From an uncultured Oscillospiraceae bacterium (GTDB lineage Bacteria; Bacillota; Clostridia; Oscillospirales; Oscillospiraceae): a DNA stretch of 64,000 nt. The stretch covers positions 124,001 to 188,000 of the forward strand of contig CALXDM010000001.1 of assembly GCA_944387065.1 (NCBI GenBank), in the 5' to 3' direction. The translations under genes and the position numbers were made by a program. Below are positions 26,421 through 34,049 of this stretch, piece by piece. The notes below the pieces were generated by a model. It had not been told where the DNA came from. It worked only from the letters and a program-made list of their open reading frames with translations, and did not search any database. Numbering within the stretch: position 1 is the first letter of the stretch; each line of letters begins with the position of its first letter.

Positions 26421-26501
26421 ATGAAGATCATGTGTTCCATTCCCACAGACATTGACGAGCTGATCTTCTCTGATGAGCATACCGTCCCCAGCGATCGCTG
26501 A
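26421..26501 (+). CDS. Predicted 26-residue peptide, stand-alone mini-gene
   Basis: ATG at 26421 to TGA at 26499-26501 encodes a 26-residue acidic peptide (MKIMCSIPTDIDELIFSDEH followed by TVPSDR). It has a textbook AAGGAGGT ribosome-binding site about 9 nt upstream, a consensus promoter and a terminator within 160 bp, so it forms a complete small transcription unit. The peptide has one cysteine and no membrane segment or signal peptide. I recognise no family. It could act as a small regulatory protein, as a leader peptide, or as the visible part of a small RNA. Whether it is translated is inferred from signals only. Confidence 0.55.
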   Translation: MKIMCSIPTDIDELIFSDEHTVPSDR

Positions 26502-26539
26502 TGTGAAGCGGAAAGCCAAGTCCAATCAGAGAGACACCT

Positions 26540-26562
26540 CGTCCCGTTTGGGGCGTTTTTTT
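26540..26562 (+). terminator. Terminator of the 26-codon gene
   Basis: 6-bp stem (26540-26545 with 26550-26555, one G-T pair), 4-nt loop, followed by seven T. Confidence 0.8.
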
Positions 26563-26639
26563 ATATCGCTGCAGGCCGCCTGGGGACAACCCAACCGGGC
26601 AGGCCCAATCCCACAGACAGCTTTATAGAAAACCAGCTT

Positions 26640-26665
26640 GGGCCCGCCGGCATCCCGGCGGGCCC
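26640..26665 (-). terminator. Hairpin downstream of the his operon and Bax-inhibitor-like gene
   Basis: Perfect 11-bp stem (26640-26650 with 26655-26665), 4-nt loop, 53 bp after the last stop. The T tract is displaced (AAGCTGGTTTTC), so termination is probable, not certain. Confidence 0.55.
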
Positions 26666-26717
26666 TAATTGTTCTCCCTCAAGCCAGCCATGAGGCCGGG
26701 CGCAGTTCTGTTACCGG

Positions 26718-27446
26718 TCAGTTCCGGTTCCTGCCCAGGAAGCGCAACAGGTACAGGAACAGGTTGATGAAGTCCAGGTACAGCTCCAGGGCAGCGTAGA
26801 TGGACGCCCGTTGCAGCATGGCCGCGTCTTGCTGGAAATACTGGTAGTTGGCCTTGATCTTCTGGGTGTCGTATGCGGTGAAGCACAGGAAGATCACGAT
26901 GCCTGCCATGCAGATCAGCCGCTCCATGGCGCTCATGTCGATGAGCAGACTGAGCAGGGACGCCACCACCAGGAAAATCAACCCGCCGATGAGCAGCGGG
27001 CGTAGCCGGGACAGATCGGTCTTGGTGAACCGGCCGTACAGGGCAAAGCCGCCAAAGAACAACGCCGTCAGGCCAAAGATGGCGATCAGGCTGGCCACGT
27101 CAAACACCACGAAGTAGACGGAGAACACCACCCCGTTCAGCAGGGAGTAAAACAGGAACAGGACTCGGCTCGTCCCCACGGAGTTCTTGTGGATCCGGGC
27201 GGAAAAGATCAATACCACCGCCACCTCTGCAATCAGCAGGATGATCGTGATCTGGGGCACGGTATAGAACAGGTAGAGCACCGCGTTGCTGGCCGCCATG
27301 CCCCACGCCACCGCGAAGGTGACCAGCAGCCCCAGAAACATCCAGCCAAAGGTCTTGGACATATACCGGTTCAGGGTCAGGCCCTGGTTAGCATAGCTGC
27401 TGTCAAAGCTGTAGGGATTCATCGGGTTATTGGTTTGGTTTTCCAT
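26718..27446 (-). CDS. Bax inhibitor-1/YccA-family membrane protein
   Basis: A 242-residue integral membrane protein with seven hydrophobic segments, matching the BI-1/YccA/YetJ family (pH-dependent calcium leak channels or modulators of membrane proteases in studied cases). The N-terminus is short and polar (MENQTNNPMNPYS), then YMSKTFGWMFLGLLVTFAVA begins helix 1. A charged C-terminal segment (FLGRNRN) closes the protein. The ATG at 27446 follows GGGAGG. It lies 36 bp downstream of hisE on the same strand with no hairpin between, so it may be cotranscribed with the histidine genes, though a functional link is not evident. Confidence 0.9.
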   Translation of the reverse strand: MENQTNNPMNPYSFDSSYANQGLTLNRYMSKTFGWMFLGLLVTFAVAWGMAASNAVLYLFYTVPQITIILLIAEVAVVLIFSARIHKNSVGTSRVLFLFYSLLNGVVFSVYFVVFDVASLIAIFGLTALFFGGFALYGRFTKTDLSRLRPLLIGGLIFLVVASLLSLLIDMSAMERLICMAGIVIFLCFTAYDTQKIKANYQYFQQDAAMLQRASIYAALELYLDFINLFLYLLRFLGRNRN

Positions 27447-27482
27447 GCATAACCTCCCGCGCCTATGGCGCATTGTTTGGAT

Positions 27483-27809
27483 TTAGCTGTCTCGATCCAC
27501 CTGTTTCATCGGCTTGAGGTTTCCGATCTTCTCGCTCCTCCGTCCCAGCTCCTCCAACACATCCTCCAGGGGGATGCCCTGCTGGGCCAGCAGCACCATC
27601 AAATGGTAGATCAGGTCGGAGATCTCCCCCACCGTTTCGGAGGCGATCCCATTCTTGGCCGCGATGATGGTCTCCGCGCACTCCTCCCCCACCTTCTTCA
27701 GGATCTTATCCAGCCCCTTCTCAAACAGGTAGCAGGTATAGGAGCCCTCCTGGGGGTGCGCCCGGCGGTCCAGCACCACCTGGTACAGGCTGTGCAGCAC
27801 TTGGTCCAT
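27483..27809 (-). CDS. hisE: Phosphoribosyl-ATP pyrophosphatase
   Basis: Second step of histidine synthesis: hydrolyses PR-ATP to PR-AMP. The 108-residue protein has the MazG-like helical motif with KKVGEECAETIIAAKN and ISDLIYHLMVLL. The ATG at 27809 follows GAGGTG. It is separate from HisI here, unlike the fused HisIE of enterobacteria, and is the last his gene of the operon. Confidence 0.96.
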   Translation of the reverse strand: MDQVLHSLYQVVLDRRAHPQEGSYTCYLFEKGLDKILKKVGEECAETIIAAKNGIASETVGEISDLIYHLMVLLAQQGIPLEDVLEELGRRSEKIGNLKPMKQVDRDS

Positions 27810-27836
27810 GTCATCACACCTCGCTTACAGATTCTA

Positions 27837-28157
27837 TTATATCGCAATCTCCCGGAAAAAACAACTGACAGATCCCGTGTGGCAGGTTGGGCCGTCCGGT
27901 TTGCACAGGTAGAGCAGGGTATCCGTGTCGCAATCTGTTTTGATTTCCAACACATGGAGGAAATTTCCGCTGCTCTCCCCCTTGTTCCACAGCTGCCGCC
28001 GGCTCCGGCTCCAGAACCAGGCCGTTTTCGTCTGAAGGGTGCGCTCCACCGCCTCCCGGTTGGTGAACCCCAGCATCAGCACCTGGAGAGTGTCCGCGTC
28101 CTGGATGATCACCGGAATCAGTTCCGATTTTTGAAACAGTTGCGCTAAGTCGAACAT
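27837..28157 (-). CDS. hisI: Phosphoribosyl-AMP cyclohydrolase
   Basis: Third step of histidine synthesis: opens the purine ring of PR-AMP. The 106-residue protein carries the family motif [19 protein letters not shown]. The metal-binding block is [21 protein letters not shown], whose aspartates and cysteines bind magnesium and zinc in characterised enzymes. The ATG at 28157 follows GGAGGAGG. It sits 15 bp after hisF. Confidence 0.97.
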   Translation of the reverse strand: MFDLAQLFQKSELIPVIIQDADTLQVLMLGFTNREAVERTLQTKTAWFWSRSRRQLWNKGESSGNFLHVLEIKTDCDTDTLLYLCKPDGPTCHTGSVSCFFREIAI

Positions 28158-28172
28158 ATCCGCCCTCCTCCC

Positions 28173-28928
28173 TCACCGCACGGGAATGTTCCTGGCCCGC
28201 AAATACGCCTTCACCTGGGGGACGGTCAGCTCCCCGAAGTGGAACAGGCTGGCAGCCAGGGCCCCGTCGCATCCGGTCTGCTCAAACACCTGGGCAAAGT
28301 GCTCCAGGGAGCCGCAGCCTCCAGAGGCGATCACTGGGATACCTACCGCCTGGGTCACCGCCCGGGTCATGTCCAGGTCAAAGCCCGCCTTGGTGCCGTC
28401 GGCGTCCATAGAGGTCAGCAAGATCTCCCCCGCCCCCAGGCGCTGGCCCTCCCGGGCCCACTCCACCGCGTCCAGCCCCGTGGGCGTGCGCCCTCCGGCC
28501 ACCACCACCTCGTACCAGCCCTCTGGCCGGCGTCGGGCGTCGATGGCCAGCACCACGCACTGGGAGCCAAAGCGCCCCGCCGCCCGGGCGATAAGCTCCG
28601 GGTCCCGCACCGCCGCGGAGTTGACCGAGATCTTGTCCGCCCCCGCCCGCAGCAGCCGCTGGAAGTCCTCCAGGGTACGGATGCCGCCCCCCACTGTCAG
28701 GGGGACAAACACCTGGGCGGCGGTGCGCTCCACCACGTCGGCCACCGTGTCCCGGGCGTCGCTGGTGGCGGTGATGTCCAGAAAGACGATCTCATCCGCC
28801 CCTTGGTCGGAATAGTAAGCTGCCAGCTCCACTGGATCGCCGGCGTCCCGAATGTTGACGAAGTTGACCCCTTTGACCACCCGGCCCTCCCGTACGTCCA
28901 GGCAGGGGATGATCCGCTTGGCTAACAT
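28173..28928 (-). CDS. hisF: Imidazole glycerol phosphate synthase, cyclase subunit
   Basis: The (beta/alpha)8-barrel subunit that, with HisH, converts PRFAR plus ammonia to IGP and AICAR. The 251-residue protein starts [11 protein letters not shown] with the catalytic aspartate near residue 11. The second catalytic aspartate is in [14 protein letters not shown] near 130. Half-barrel phosphate loops [10 protein letters not shown] and [10 protein letters not shown] are intact. Its ATG overlaps the hisA stop by 7 bp. Confidence 0.98.
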   Translation of the reverse strand: MLAKRIIPCLDVREGRVVKGVNFVNIRDAGDPVELAAYYSDQGADEIVFLDITATSDARDTVADVVERTAAQVFVPLTVGGGIRTLEDFQRLLRAGADKISVNSAAVRDPELIARAAGRFGSQCVVLAIDARRRPEGWYEVVVAGGRTPTGLDAVEWAREGQRLGAGEILLTSMDADGTKAGFDLDMTRAVTQAVGIPVIASGGCGSLEHFAQVFEQTGCDGALAASLFHFGELTVPQVKAYLRARNIPVR

Positions 28929-29644
28929 TGCGCCCCACCGTCCTTCACCGCCTGGGCCAGATCCAAAGCCCCCGCATAGTAGGCCTTGCCGATGATGGCC
29001 CCCCAGGCGCCCAGCGCCTTTAAGTCCCGGATGTCCTGATTGCAGGACACCCCGCCGGAGGCGGTCACCCGGCAGGACACCCCCTCCAGCAAGCGCCGCA
29101 GGCTGCCCAGGGCAGGGCCACCCAACATCCCGTCTGTATCAATATCTGTAAAGATAATATACTTAACGCCTATCCGCTCCATTTCCCGGGCAAAGTCCAA
29201 GTAATCCAAGCCGGAGTTTTTCACCCAGCCCGCCGTGCGCACCAGGCCGCCCTTGGCATCGATGCCCACTGCGATCCGCTCCGGGCCGTACCGCTCCACC
29301 GCCTGGGCCACGAAGTCTGGGCGCTCCACGGCGGCCGAGCCGATCACCGCCCGATCCACCCCATCGGCAAACACCCCCTCCAGGTCCTCCATAGTGCGGA
29401 TACCGCCCCCCAGCTCCACCCGCAGCCCCAATTGAGCCACCTGGGCCACGATGGCGCCGTTGGCCCGGCGCCCATCCCGGGCTCCGTCCAGGTCCACCAT
29501 GTGGATGTACCGGGCGCCGGCCGCGTAAAAATCCCGGGCGGTGGCCAGCGGGTCCTGGGCCACCTGGTGGGCGGTGTCAAAGTCCCCGCGGTACAGGCGG
29601 ACCACCCTTCCGTCCTTTAAGTCAATGGCAGGCAAAATGATCAT
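28922..29644 (-). CDS. hisA: ProFAR isomerase
   Basis: Amadori-type isomerisation of ProFAR to PRFAR. The 240-residue barrel begins [20 protein letters not shown] with the catalytic aspartate at 8. It has the second-half aspartate in [12 protein letters not shown] near 128 and both phosphate loops ([16 protein letters not shown]). The start overlaps the hisH stop by one base (TGATG). Confidence 0.98.
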   Translation of the reverse strand: MIILPAIDLKDGRVVRLYRGDFDTAHQVAQDPLATARDFYAAGARYIHMVDLDGARDGRRANGAIVAQVAQLGLRVELGGGIRTMEDLEGVFADGVDRAVIGSAAVERPDFVAQAVERYGPERIAVGIDAKGGLVRTAGWVKNSGLDYLDFAREMERIGVKYIIFTDIDTDGMLGGPALGSLRRLLEGVSCRVTASGGVSCNQDIRDLKALGAWGAIIGKAYYAGALDLAQAVKDGGAQC

Positions 29645-30249
29645 CAGCGCAACGCTCCAAAATTCTTCAAGATTTGCAGTCCCGCCTCTCCGCTCTTCTC
29701 GGGGTGGAACTGGGTTCCGAACACCAGGCCGTTCTGTACCGCCGCGGTCACCGGCAGGCCATAGTCTGTGGTGGCCGCCACCTGCTCAGGCCGGATGGCC
29801 ACGCCGTGGAAGGAGTGGACAAAGTAGACGTGCGTCCCCTCCTCCAGCCCGTCAAACAGCGGGCAAGGGCCGGACAAGTGCAGGCTGTTCCAGCCGATGT
29901 GGGGCAGCTTGAACCGGGTGGAGATGGGTTCTACCCGCCCCTCGATCAGCCCAAGCCCCCGGCAGGGCCGTCCCTCTAACCCTTGCTGAAAGAGCAGCTG
30001 CATCCCCAGGCAGATGCCAAGGATGGGCTTTCGCCCCACCTGACGGAGCAGGGGCTGTTCCAAGCCGGCCTGGCGCAGCTTGTCCGCCGCGTCGGGGAAG
30101 GCCCCCACGCCGGGCAGGATGATGGCCTCCGCCCGCTCCAGTTCCATCCCATCGCTGGTCACCCGGCTTTGCTGACCCAGATAGGACAGGGCGTTGGACA
30201 CGCTTTTCAGATTGCCCACACCATAGTCTACAATCGCGGTGTAATCCAT
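29644..30249 (-). CDS. hisH: Imidazole glycerol phosphate synthase, glutaminase subunit
   Basis: Class I glutamine amidotransferase that feeds ammonia to HisF. The 201-residue protein has IVDYGVGNLKSV at the start. The nucleophile elbow GICLGMQLLF gives cysteine near residue 78, and the His-Glu pair is in GTQFHPEKSG near 183. The ATG at 30249 has a GAAGGGG sequence close by. It lies between hisB and hisA. Confidence 0.98.
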   Translation of the reverse strand: MDYTAIVDYGVGNLKSVSNALSYLGQQSRVTSDGMELERAEAIILPGVGAFPDAADKLRQAGLEQPLLRQVGRKPILGICLGMQLLFQQGLEGRPCRGLGLIEGRVEPISTRFKLPHIGWNSLHLSGPCPLFDGLEEGTHVYFVHSFHGVAIRPEQVAATTDYGLPVTAAVQNGLVFGTQFHPEKSGEAGLQILKNFGALR

Positions 30250-30267
30250 TTCCCCTTCACATCCTTT

Positions 30268-30843
30268 TCACAGCATCCCCTTGGTGGAACTCACCCCATC
30301 GCCCTCCTGGCGGACGGCGTCCTTCAGGGCCAGGCCCAGGGATTTGAACAGCGCCTCAGTGATGTGGTGAGCGTTCTCCCCATACAGGCACTTCTGGTGG
30401 AGGGTAAGCCCCCCCTGCACTGCGAAGGCTCGCATGAACTCCTTGGTCAGGCAGCTGTCGTAGGCTCCGATCATGGGTTGGGGCATGGGCGCGTCAAAGA
30501 CCAAAAAGGGCCGGTTGGAGCAGTCGGCCACCGTCAGGCACAGGGCCTCGTCCATGGGCACGAAAGCAGAGCCAAAGCGGCGGATGCCCACCCGGTCGCC
30601 CAGGGCCTGGCGGAAGGCCGTGCCCAGCACGATGCCCACGTCCTCCACCGTGTGGTGGCCGTCCACATGGAGGTCCCCATCCGCCTGGAGTTCCAGCCCG
30701 AACCCGGCGTAAAAGGCCAGGGCAGTGAGCATGTGGTCAAAGAAGCCGATGCCCGTCGCCACCTGGGCCTCCCCCCCGTCCAGGCAGAGGGTCAGGCGGA
30801 TCTGGGTCTCCTTGGTTTTGCGCTCTACCGACGCGCGTCTCAT
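30268..30843 (-). CDS. hisB: Imidazoleglycerol-phosphate dehydratase
   Basis: Dehydrates IGP to imidazole-acetol phosphate. The 191-residue protein is the monofunctional form, without the phosphatase domain seen in E. coli HisB. Metal-binding motifs FFDHMLTALAFYAG and DGHHTVEDVGIVLG near residues 38-70 are clear, as is YGENAHHITEALFKSLG near the end. The ATG overlaps the hisD stop by 4 bp. A separate histidinol-phosphate phosphatase is needed and is not in this operon. Confidence 0.97.
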   Translation of the reverse strand: MRRASVERKTKETQIRLTLCLDGGEAQVATGIGFFDHMLTALAFYAGFGLELQADGDLHVDGHHTVEDVGIVLGTAFRQALGDRVGIRRFGSAFVPMDEALCLTVADCSNRPFLVFDAPMPQPMIGAYDSCLTKEFMRAFAVQGGLTLHQKCLYGENAHHITEALFKSLGLALKDAVRQEGDGVSSTKGML

Positions 30844-32138
30844 CTCGCTCCCTCCTCAAACCGGACCTGGATGGAGTTGGCGTGGGCGGTGAGCCCCTCC
30901 GCCTGGGCCAGGGTGACGATCTCCTCCCTCACCCGCTCCAGCTCTGCCCGTTCATAGCGCAGCACGCTGGTCTTCTTTACAAAGGCGTCCACCGACAGGG
31001 GGGAGAAAAACCGGGCCGTCCCACTGGTGGGCAGCACGTGGTCCGGCCCCGCCATATAGTCCCCCAAGGGCTCGGGGGTATACGCCCCCAGGAAGACGGC
31101 CCCCGCGTTGTGGATGTGCTCCAGCACCGCCTCCGGCTCCCGGGTGACGATCTCCAGGTGCTCCGGGGCGATCTCGTCGGCCAGCTGGGCGCAGCGCGCC
31201 AAGCTGTCACACACGATGGCGCAGCCAAAGTCCCGCAGGGAGGCCCGAATGACCTCCCCCCTGCTCAGCCCCTCCACCTGTCGGGCGACCTCCCCGGCCA
31301 CGGACTGGGCCAGCTCCAGGCTGGTGGTGAGCAGCACCGCCGAGGCCAGGGGATCGTGCTCGGCCTGGCTGAGCAGGTCGGCGGCCACATACCTGGGATT
31401 GGCCGTCTCGTCGGCGATGACCAGCACCTCGGAGGGGCCGGCCACCATGTCAATGTCCAGGCTGCCGTACACCATCCGCTTGGCCGCCGCTACAAAGGCA
31501 TTGCCCGGACCCACCAGCTTGTCCACTCGGGGGATGAACCCCGCCCCATAGGCCAGGGCCGCCACCCCTTGGGCCCCTCCCACGGCGATGCACCGGTCCA
31601 CCCCGGCCACCCAGGCCGCGGCCAGCACCGCGTCGCTCATATGCTGGGTGGGTGGGGTGACCATCACCACCTCTTCCACCCCAGCCACCTTGGCCGGGAT
31701 CACGTTCATGAGCACCGAGCTGGGATAGGCCGCCCGGCCCCCTGGCACATAGACCCCCACCCGCTGAAGGGGGCGCACCGTGCGGCCCACCTGACCGCCG
31801 GCGGGGCTGTCCCACCACCGGACGCCAAAGGAGATCTCCTCCTTCAGCCGCTCCTGGTAGTGGCCGATCTGCTCCGCACTGCGCCGCAGCGCCGCCAGCA
31901 GCGGGGCGGGGATCCGCCCCGCCGCCTGCTCCAGCTCATCCCGGGCCAGCTCCCTGGGTTCGGCCTGGTCAAAGCGCAGGGAGTACTCCCGCACCGCCTC
32001 CAGCCCCCGCTCCCGCACCCCGTGCAGGATTTCCGTTACCGCCTGATCGATCTCCGCCCCGGTCTGGGCCGCCCGGGCACGCATAGCGGCCAGCTGGGCC
32101 TGTTCCCGGCCCGCTCCGGCCATGACGATCTCCAGCAT
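30840..32138 (-). CDS. hisD: Histidinol dehydrogenase
   Basis: Oxidises L-histidinol to histidine in two NAD-dependent steps. The 432-residue protein shows RVGVYVPGGRAAYPSSVLMN, ALAYGAGFIP with VDKLVGPGNAFVAAAK, the zinc and base residues in QAEHDPLASAVL, and EIAPEHLEI. The ATG at 32138 follows AAGGGGGG. It lies 3 bp after hisG and overlaps hisB by 4 bp. Confidence 0.98.
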   Translation of the reverse strand: MLEIVMAGAGREQAQLAAMRARAAQTGAEIDQAVTEILHGVRERGLEAVREYSLRFDQAEPRELARDELEQAAGRIPAPLLAALRRSAEQIGHYQERLKEEISFGVRWWDSPAGGQVGRTVRPLQRVGVYVPGGRAAYPSSVLMNVIPAKVAGVEEVVMVTPPTQHMSDAVLAAAWVAGVDRCIAVGGAQGVAALAYGAGFIPRVDKLVGPGNAFVAAAKRMVYGSLDIDMVAGPSEVLVIADETANPRYVAADLLSQAEHDPLASAVLLTTSLELAQSVAGEVARQVEGLSRGEVIRASLRDFGCAIVCDSLARCAQLADEIAPEHLEIVTREPEAVLEHIHNAGAVFLGAYTPEPLGDYMAGPDHVLPTSGTARFFSPLSVDAFVKKTSVLRYERAELERVREEIVTLAQAEGLTAHANSIQVRFEEGAR

Positions 32139-32141
32139 ATC

Positions 32142-32801
32142 TTATCCCCCCTTCTCCCGCTCTGTTCCCCCGGCCAGCGCCTGCTGGCACCGGCCGATCC
32201 AGTCCAGGATCTGAGCTTTGTGCAGCTTCATACTGGCGGTATTGACGATCAGCCGGGCGGACACCTGGGCCACGTCCTCAATGGGCTCCAACCCGTTCTC
32301 CCGCAAGGTGGCCCCGGTCTCCACAATGTCCACAATGGCGTCGGCCAGACCCAGGATAGGGGCCAGCTCCACGCTGCCCTCAATGCGGATGATCTCCACA
32401 TCCATCCCCTTGCGCTCAAAGAAGGCCCGGGTCACCTCCGGGTATTTGGAGGCGATCCGGCGGGTCTTATAGGTGCCGTAGAAGTCGCTGCCCCGCCGGG
32501 TGGCCAGAGCGAAGCGGCAGCGGCCAAAGCCCAGGTCCAGCACCTCGTAAAAGGCCCCGCCCTTTTCCAGGATGGTGTCCTTGCCCACCACCCCCAAGTC
32601 GCACACCCCGTGCTGCACATAGGTGATCACATCCGGAGCCTTGGCCAGCACCACGTCCAGCGGATAGTTGGCAATCTGATGGATGAGCCGCCGCCCCGGG
32701 TCCTTCACCGGGGTGCAGTCCAGCCCCATCCGCTCAAACAGGGCCACCGACCGGTCCTGCAGCCTGCCCTTGGTCAGGGCGATTTTCAGCCGGTCGCTCA
32801 T
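32142..32801 (-). CDS. hisG: ATP phosphoribosyltransferase, short-form catalytic subunit
   Basis: First committed step of histidine synthesis: joins ATP and PRPP. The 219-residue product is the short HisG form, which lacks the C-terminal regulatory domain and needs HisZ. It begins LKIALTKGRLQ and carries the PRPP loop in LGLADAIVDIVETGATLREN near residues 155-175. The ATG at 32801 overlaps the hisZ stop (ATGA), matching the obligatory HisG-HisZ complex. Confidence 0.97.
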   Translation of the reverse strand: MSDRLKIALTKGRLQDRSVALFERMGLDCTPVKDPGRRLIHQIANYPLDVVLAKAPDVITYVQHGVCDLGVVGKDTILEKGGAFYEVLDLGFGRCRFALATRRGSDFYGTYKTRRIASKYPEVTRAFFERKGMDVEIIRIEGSVELAPILGLADAIVDIVETGATLRENGLEPIEDVAQVSARLIVNTASMKLHKAQILDWIGRCQQALAGGTEREKGG

Positions 32802-33964
32802 ACCTCCAGCCACCTCCTCCCCGTCTTTTCCAGCACCAGCACCCGCCCCGCACCCTTTTCCCGGGCCAGGTTCAGGGTGCTGTTCAGAGTGCGGCAGGGG
32901 GAGAGCTCACAGGTGCCCGGCGGGCAGCTGTCCAGCTCCTGCAGTGCCTGGTACAGCGCCCCCTGCCCATAGTGGATCACCGTCTCCAGCCGGGGCGGCT
33001 CCACCTCCAGGCAGCTGCCCACCGCGTCCACGTCCACCGCGAAACCGGTGGCCTCCGCCCGGCGCCCAAAGCGCTCCACCAGCTTGTCATACCGCCCCCC
33101 GGACAGCACCGGCCGGCCCGCGCCCTGAACGTAGCCCCGGAACACCACGCCGGTGTAGTAATCCATCTGGTGGACCAGCCCCAGGTCAAAGCGCACCCAG
33201 CGTCCATAGCCCGCCTCGTCCAGCTCCTCGTAGAGCTGGGCCAGGTAGTCCAGGCTCTTACAGGGGCCGGCCAGCTGGGCGGCCTGTTCCAGCACCTCCA
33301 CCCCGCCAAACAGGTAGGGCAGCCGGGCCAGGGCATCCCGGGCCGAGCCGGGGGCCACGCCCGCCAGCAGGTCGTTGAGGGCGGCATAGTTCTTTCCCTC
33401 GATGCACGCGCGCATCTGCTCCACCCCCTCCGCCGACAGCTCCAGCCGGGCGGCCAGGGTGCGGAAAAAGTCCGCATGGCCCACTTCAATGTGGAAGGGC
33501 TCCACCCCGCACCGGTGCAGGGCGTCCACCGCCAGGGCCACCATCTCCACGTCCGCCTTGCGTCCCACCGCGCCGATCAGCTCCACCCCGCACTGGGCCG
33601 TCTCGGTGCTGCCCCCGTCATGGGCGTCCCCCAACCGGAAGACCGCCTGATCATAGTACAGCCGCTGGGGCAGCGGCAGCCCCTTGAGCTTGGTGGCCGC
33701 CACCCGGGCGATGGGGGCGGTGGAGTCCGGCCGCATCACCAGGATCCGGCCCGAGCGGTCGATGACCTTCAGCATGGCCTGCTGGGGCAGCGGGCTGCCC
33801 GCGCGCACGAACAGGTCGTAGTACTCCATCTCCGGCGTGATCACCTCGGCATAGCCCCGCCGGCGGAATAGTTCCACCAGGGCAGCCTGCACCTGCCGGC
33901 GCTCTAAGCACTCGGCAAACAGCCGGTCCCGGGTCCCCTCCGGAGGCGTGATGTGCAAGTCCAT
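32798..33964 (-). CDS. hisZ: ATP phosphoribosyltransferase regulatory subunit
   Basis: HisRS-like paralogue without aminoacylation activity; it forms the regulatory part of the HisG-HisZ octamer and senses histidine. The 388-residue protein resembles the HisRS catalytic fold (PPEGTRDRLFAE, VRAGSPLPQQAMLKVID, GGRYDKLVERFGR), with only a short C-terminal remainder after about residue 315. The ATG at 33964 has a better-placed GGGG site than the in-frame ATG at 33979. It is the first gene of the his operon. Confidence 0.94.
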   Translation of the reverse strand: MDLHITPPEGTRDRLFAECLERRQVQAALVELFRRRGYAEVITPEMEYYDLFVRAGSPLPQQAMLKVIDRSGRILVMRPDSTAPIARVAATKLKGLPLPQRLYYDQAVFRLGDAHDGGSTETAQCGVELIGAVGRKADVEMVALAVDALHRCGVEPFHIEVGHADFFRTLAARLELSAEGVEQMRACIEGKNYAALNDLLAGVAPGSARDALARLPYLFGGVEVLEQAAQLAGPCKSLDYLAQLYEELDEAGYGRWVRFDLGLVHQMDYYTGVVFRGYVQGAGRPVLSGGRYDKLVERFGRRAEATGFAVDVDAVGSCLEVEPPRLETVIHYGQGALYQALQELDSCPPGTCELSPCRTLNSTLNLAREKGAGRVLVLEKTGRRWLEV

Positions 33965-34003
33965 GGTCCCACCCCTCATTTCTTTAGTTCGCTAATGTAG
34001 TAA

Positions 34004-34032
34004 ATGATACCACGGCGGGCCCACCCTGTCAA
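34004..34032 (-). promoter_or_regulatory. Predicted promoter of the histidine operon
   Basis: Minus strand TTGACA (34032-34027) and TATCAT (34009-34004), 17-bp spacer, 39 bp before the hisZ ATG. The leader is too short for a T-box or a his attenuator. Confidence 0.8.
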
Positions 34033-34049
34033 GGGGAAAATGGCCACAA

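Noticed and set aside
33965..34049. T-box or attenuator for the his operon
   Set aside because: Only about 35 nt lie between the predicted start and hisZ, with no antiterminator-like sequence and no run of histidine codons.
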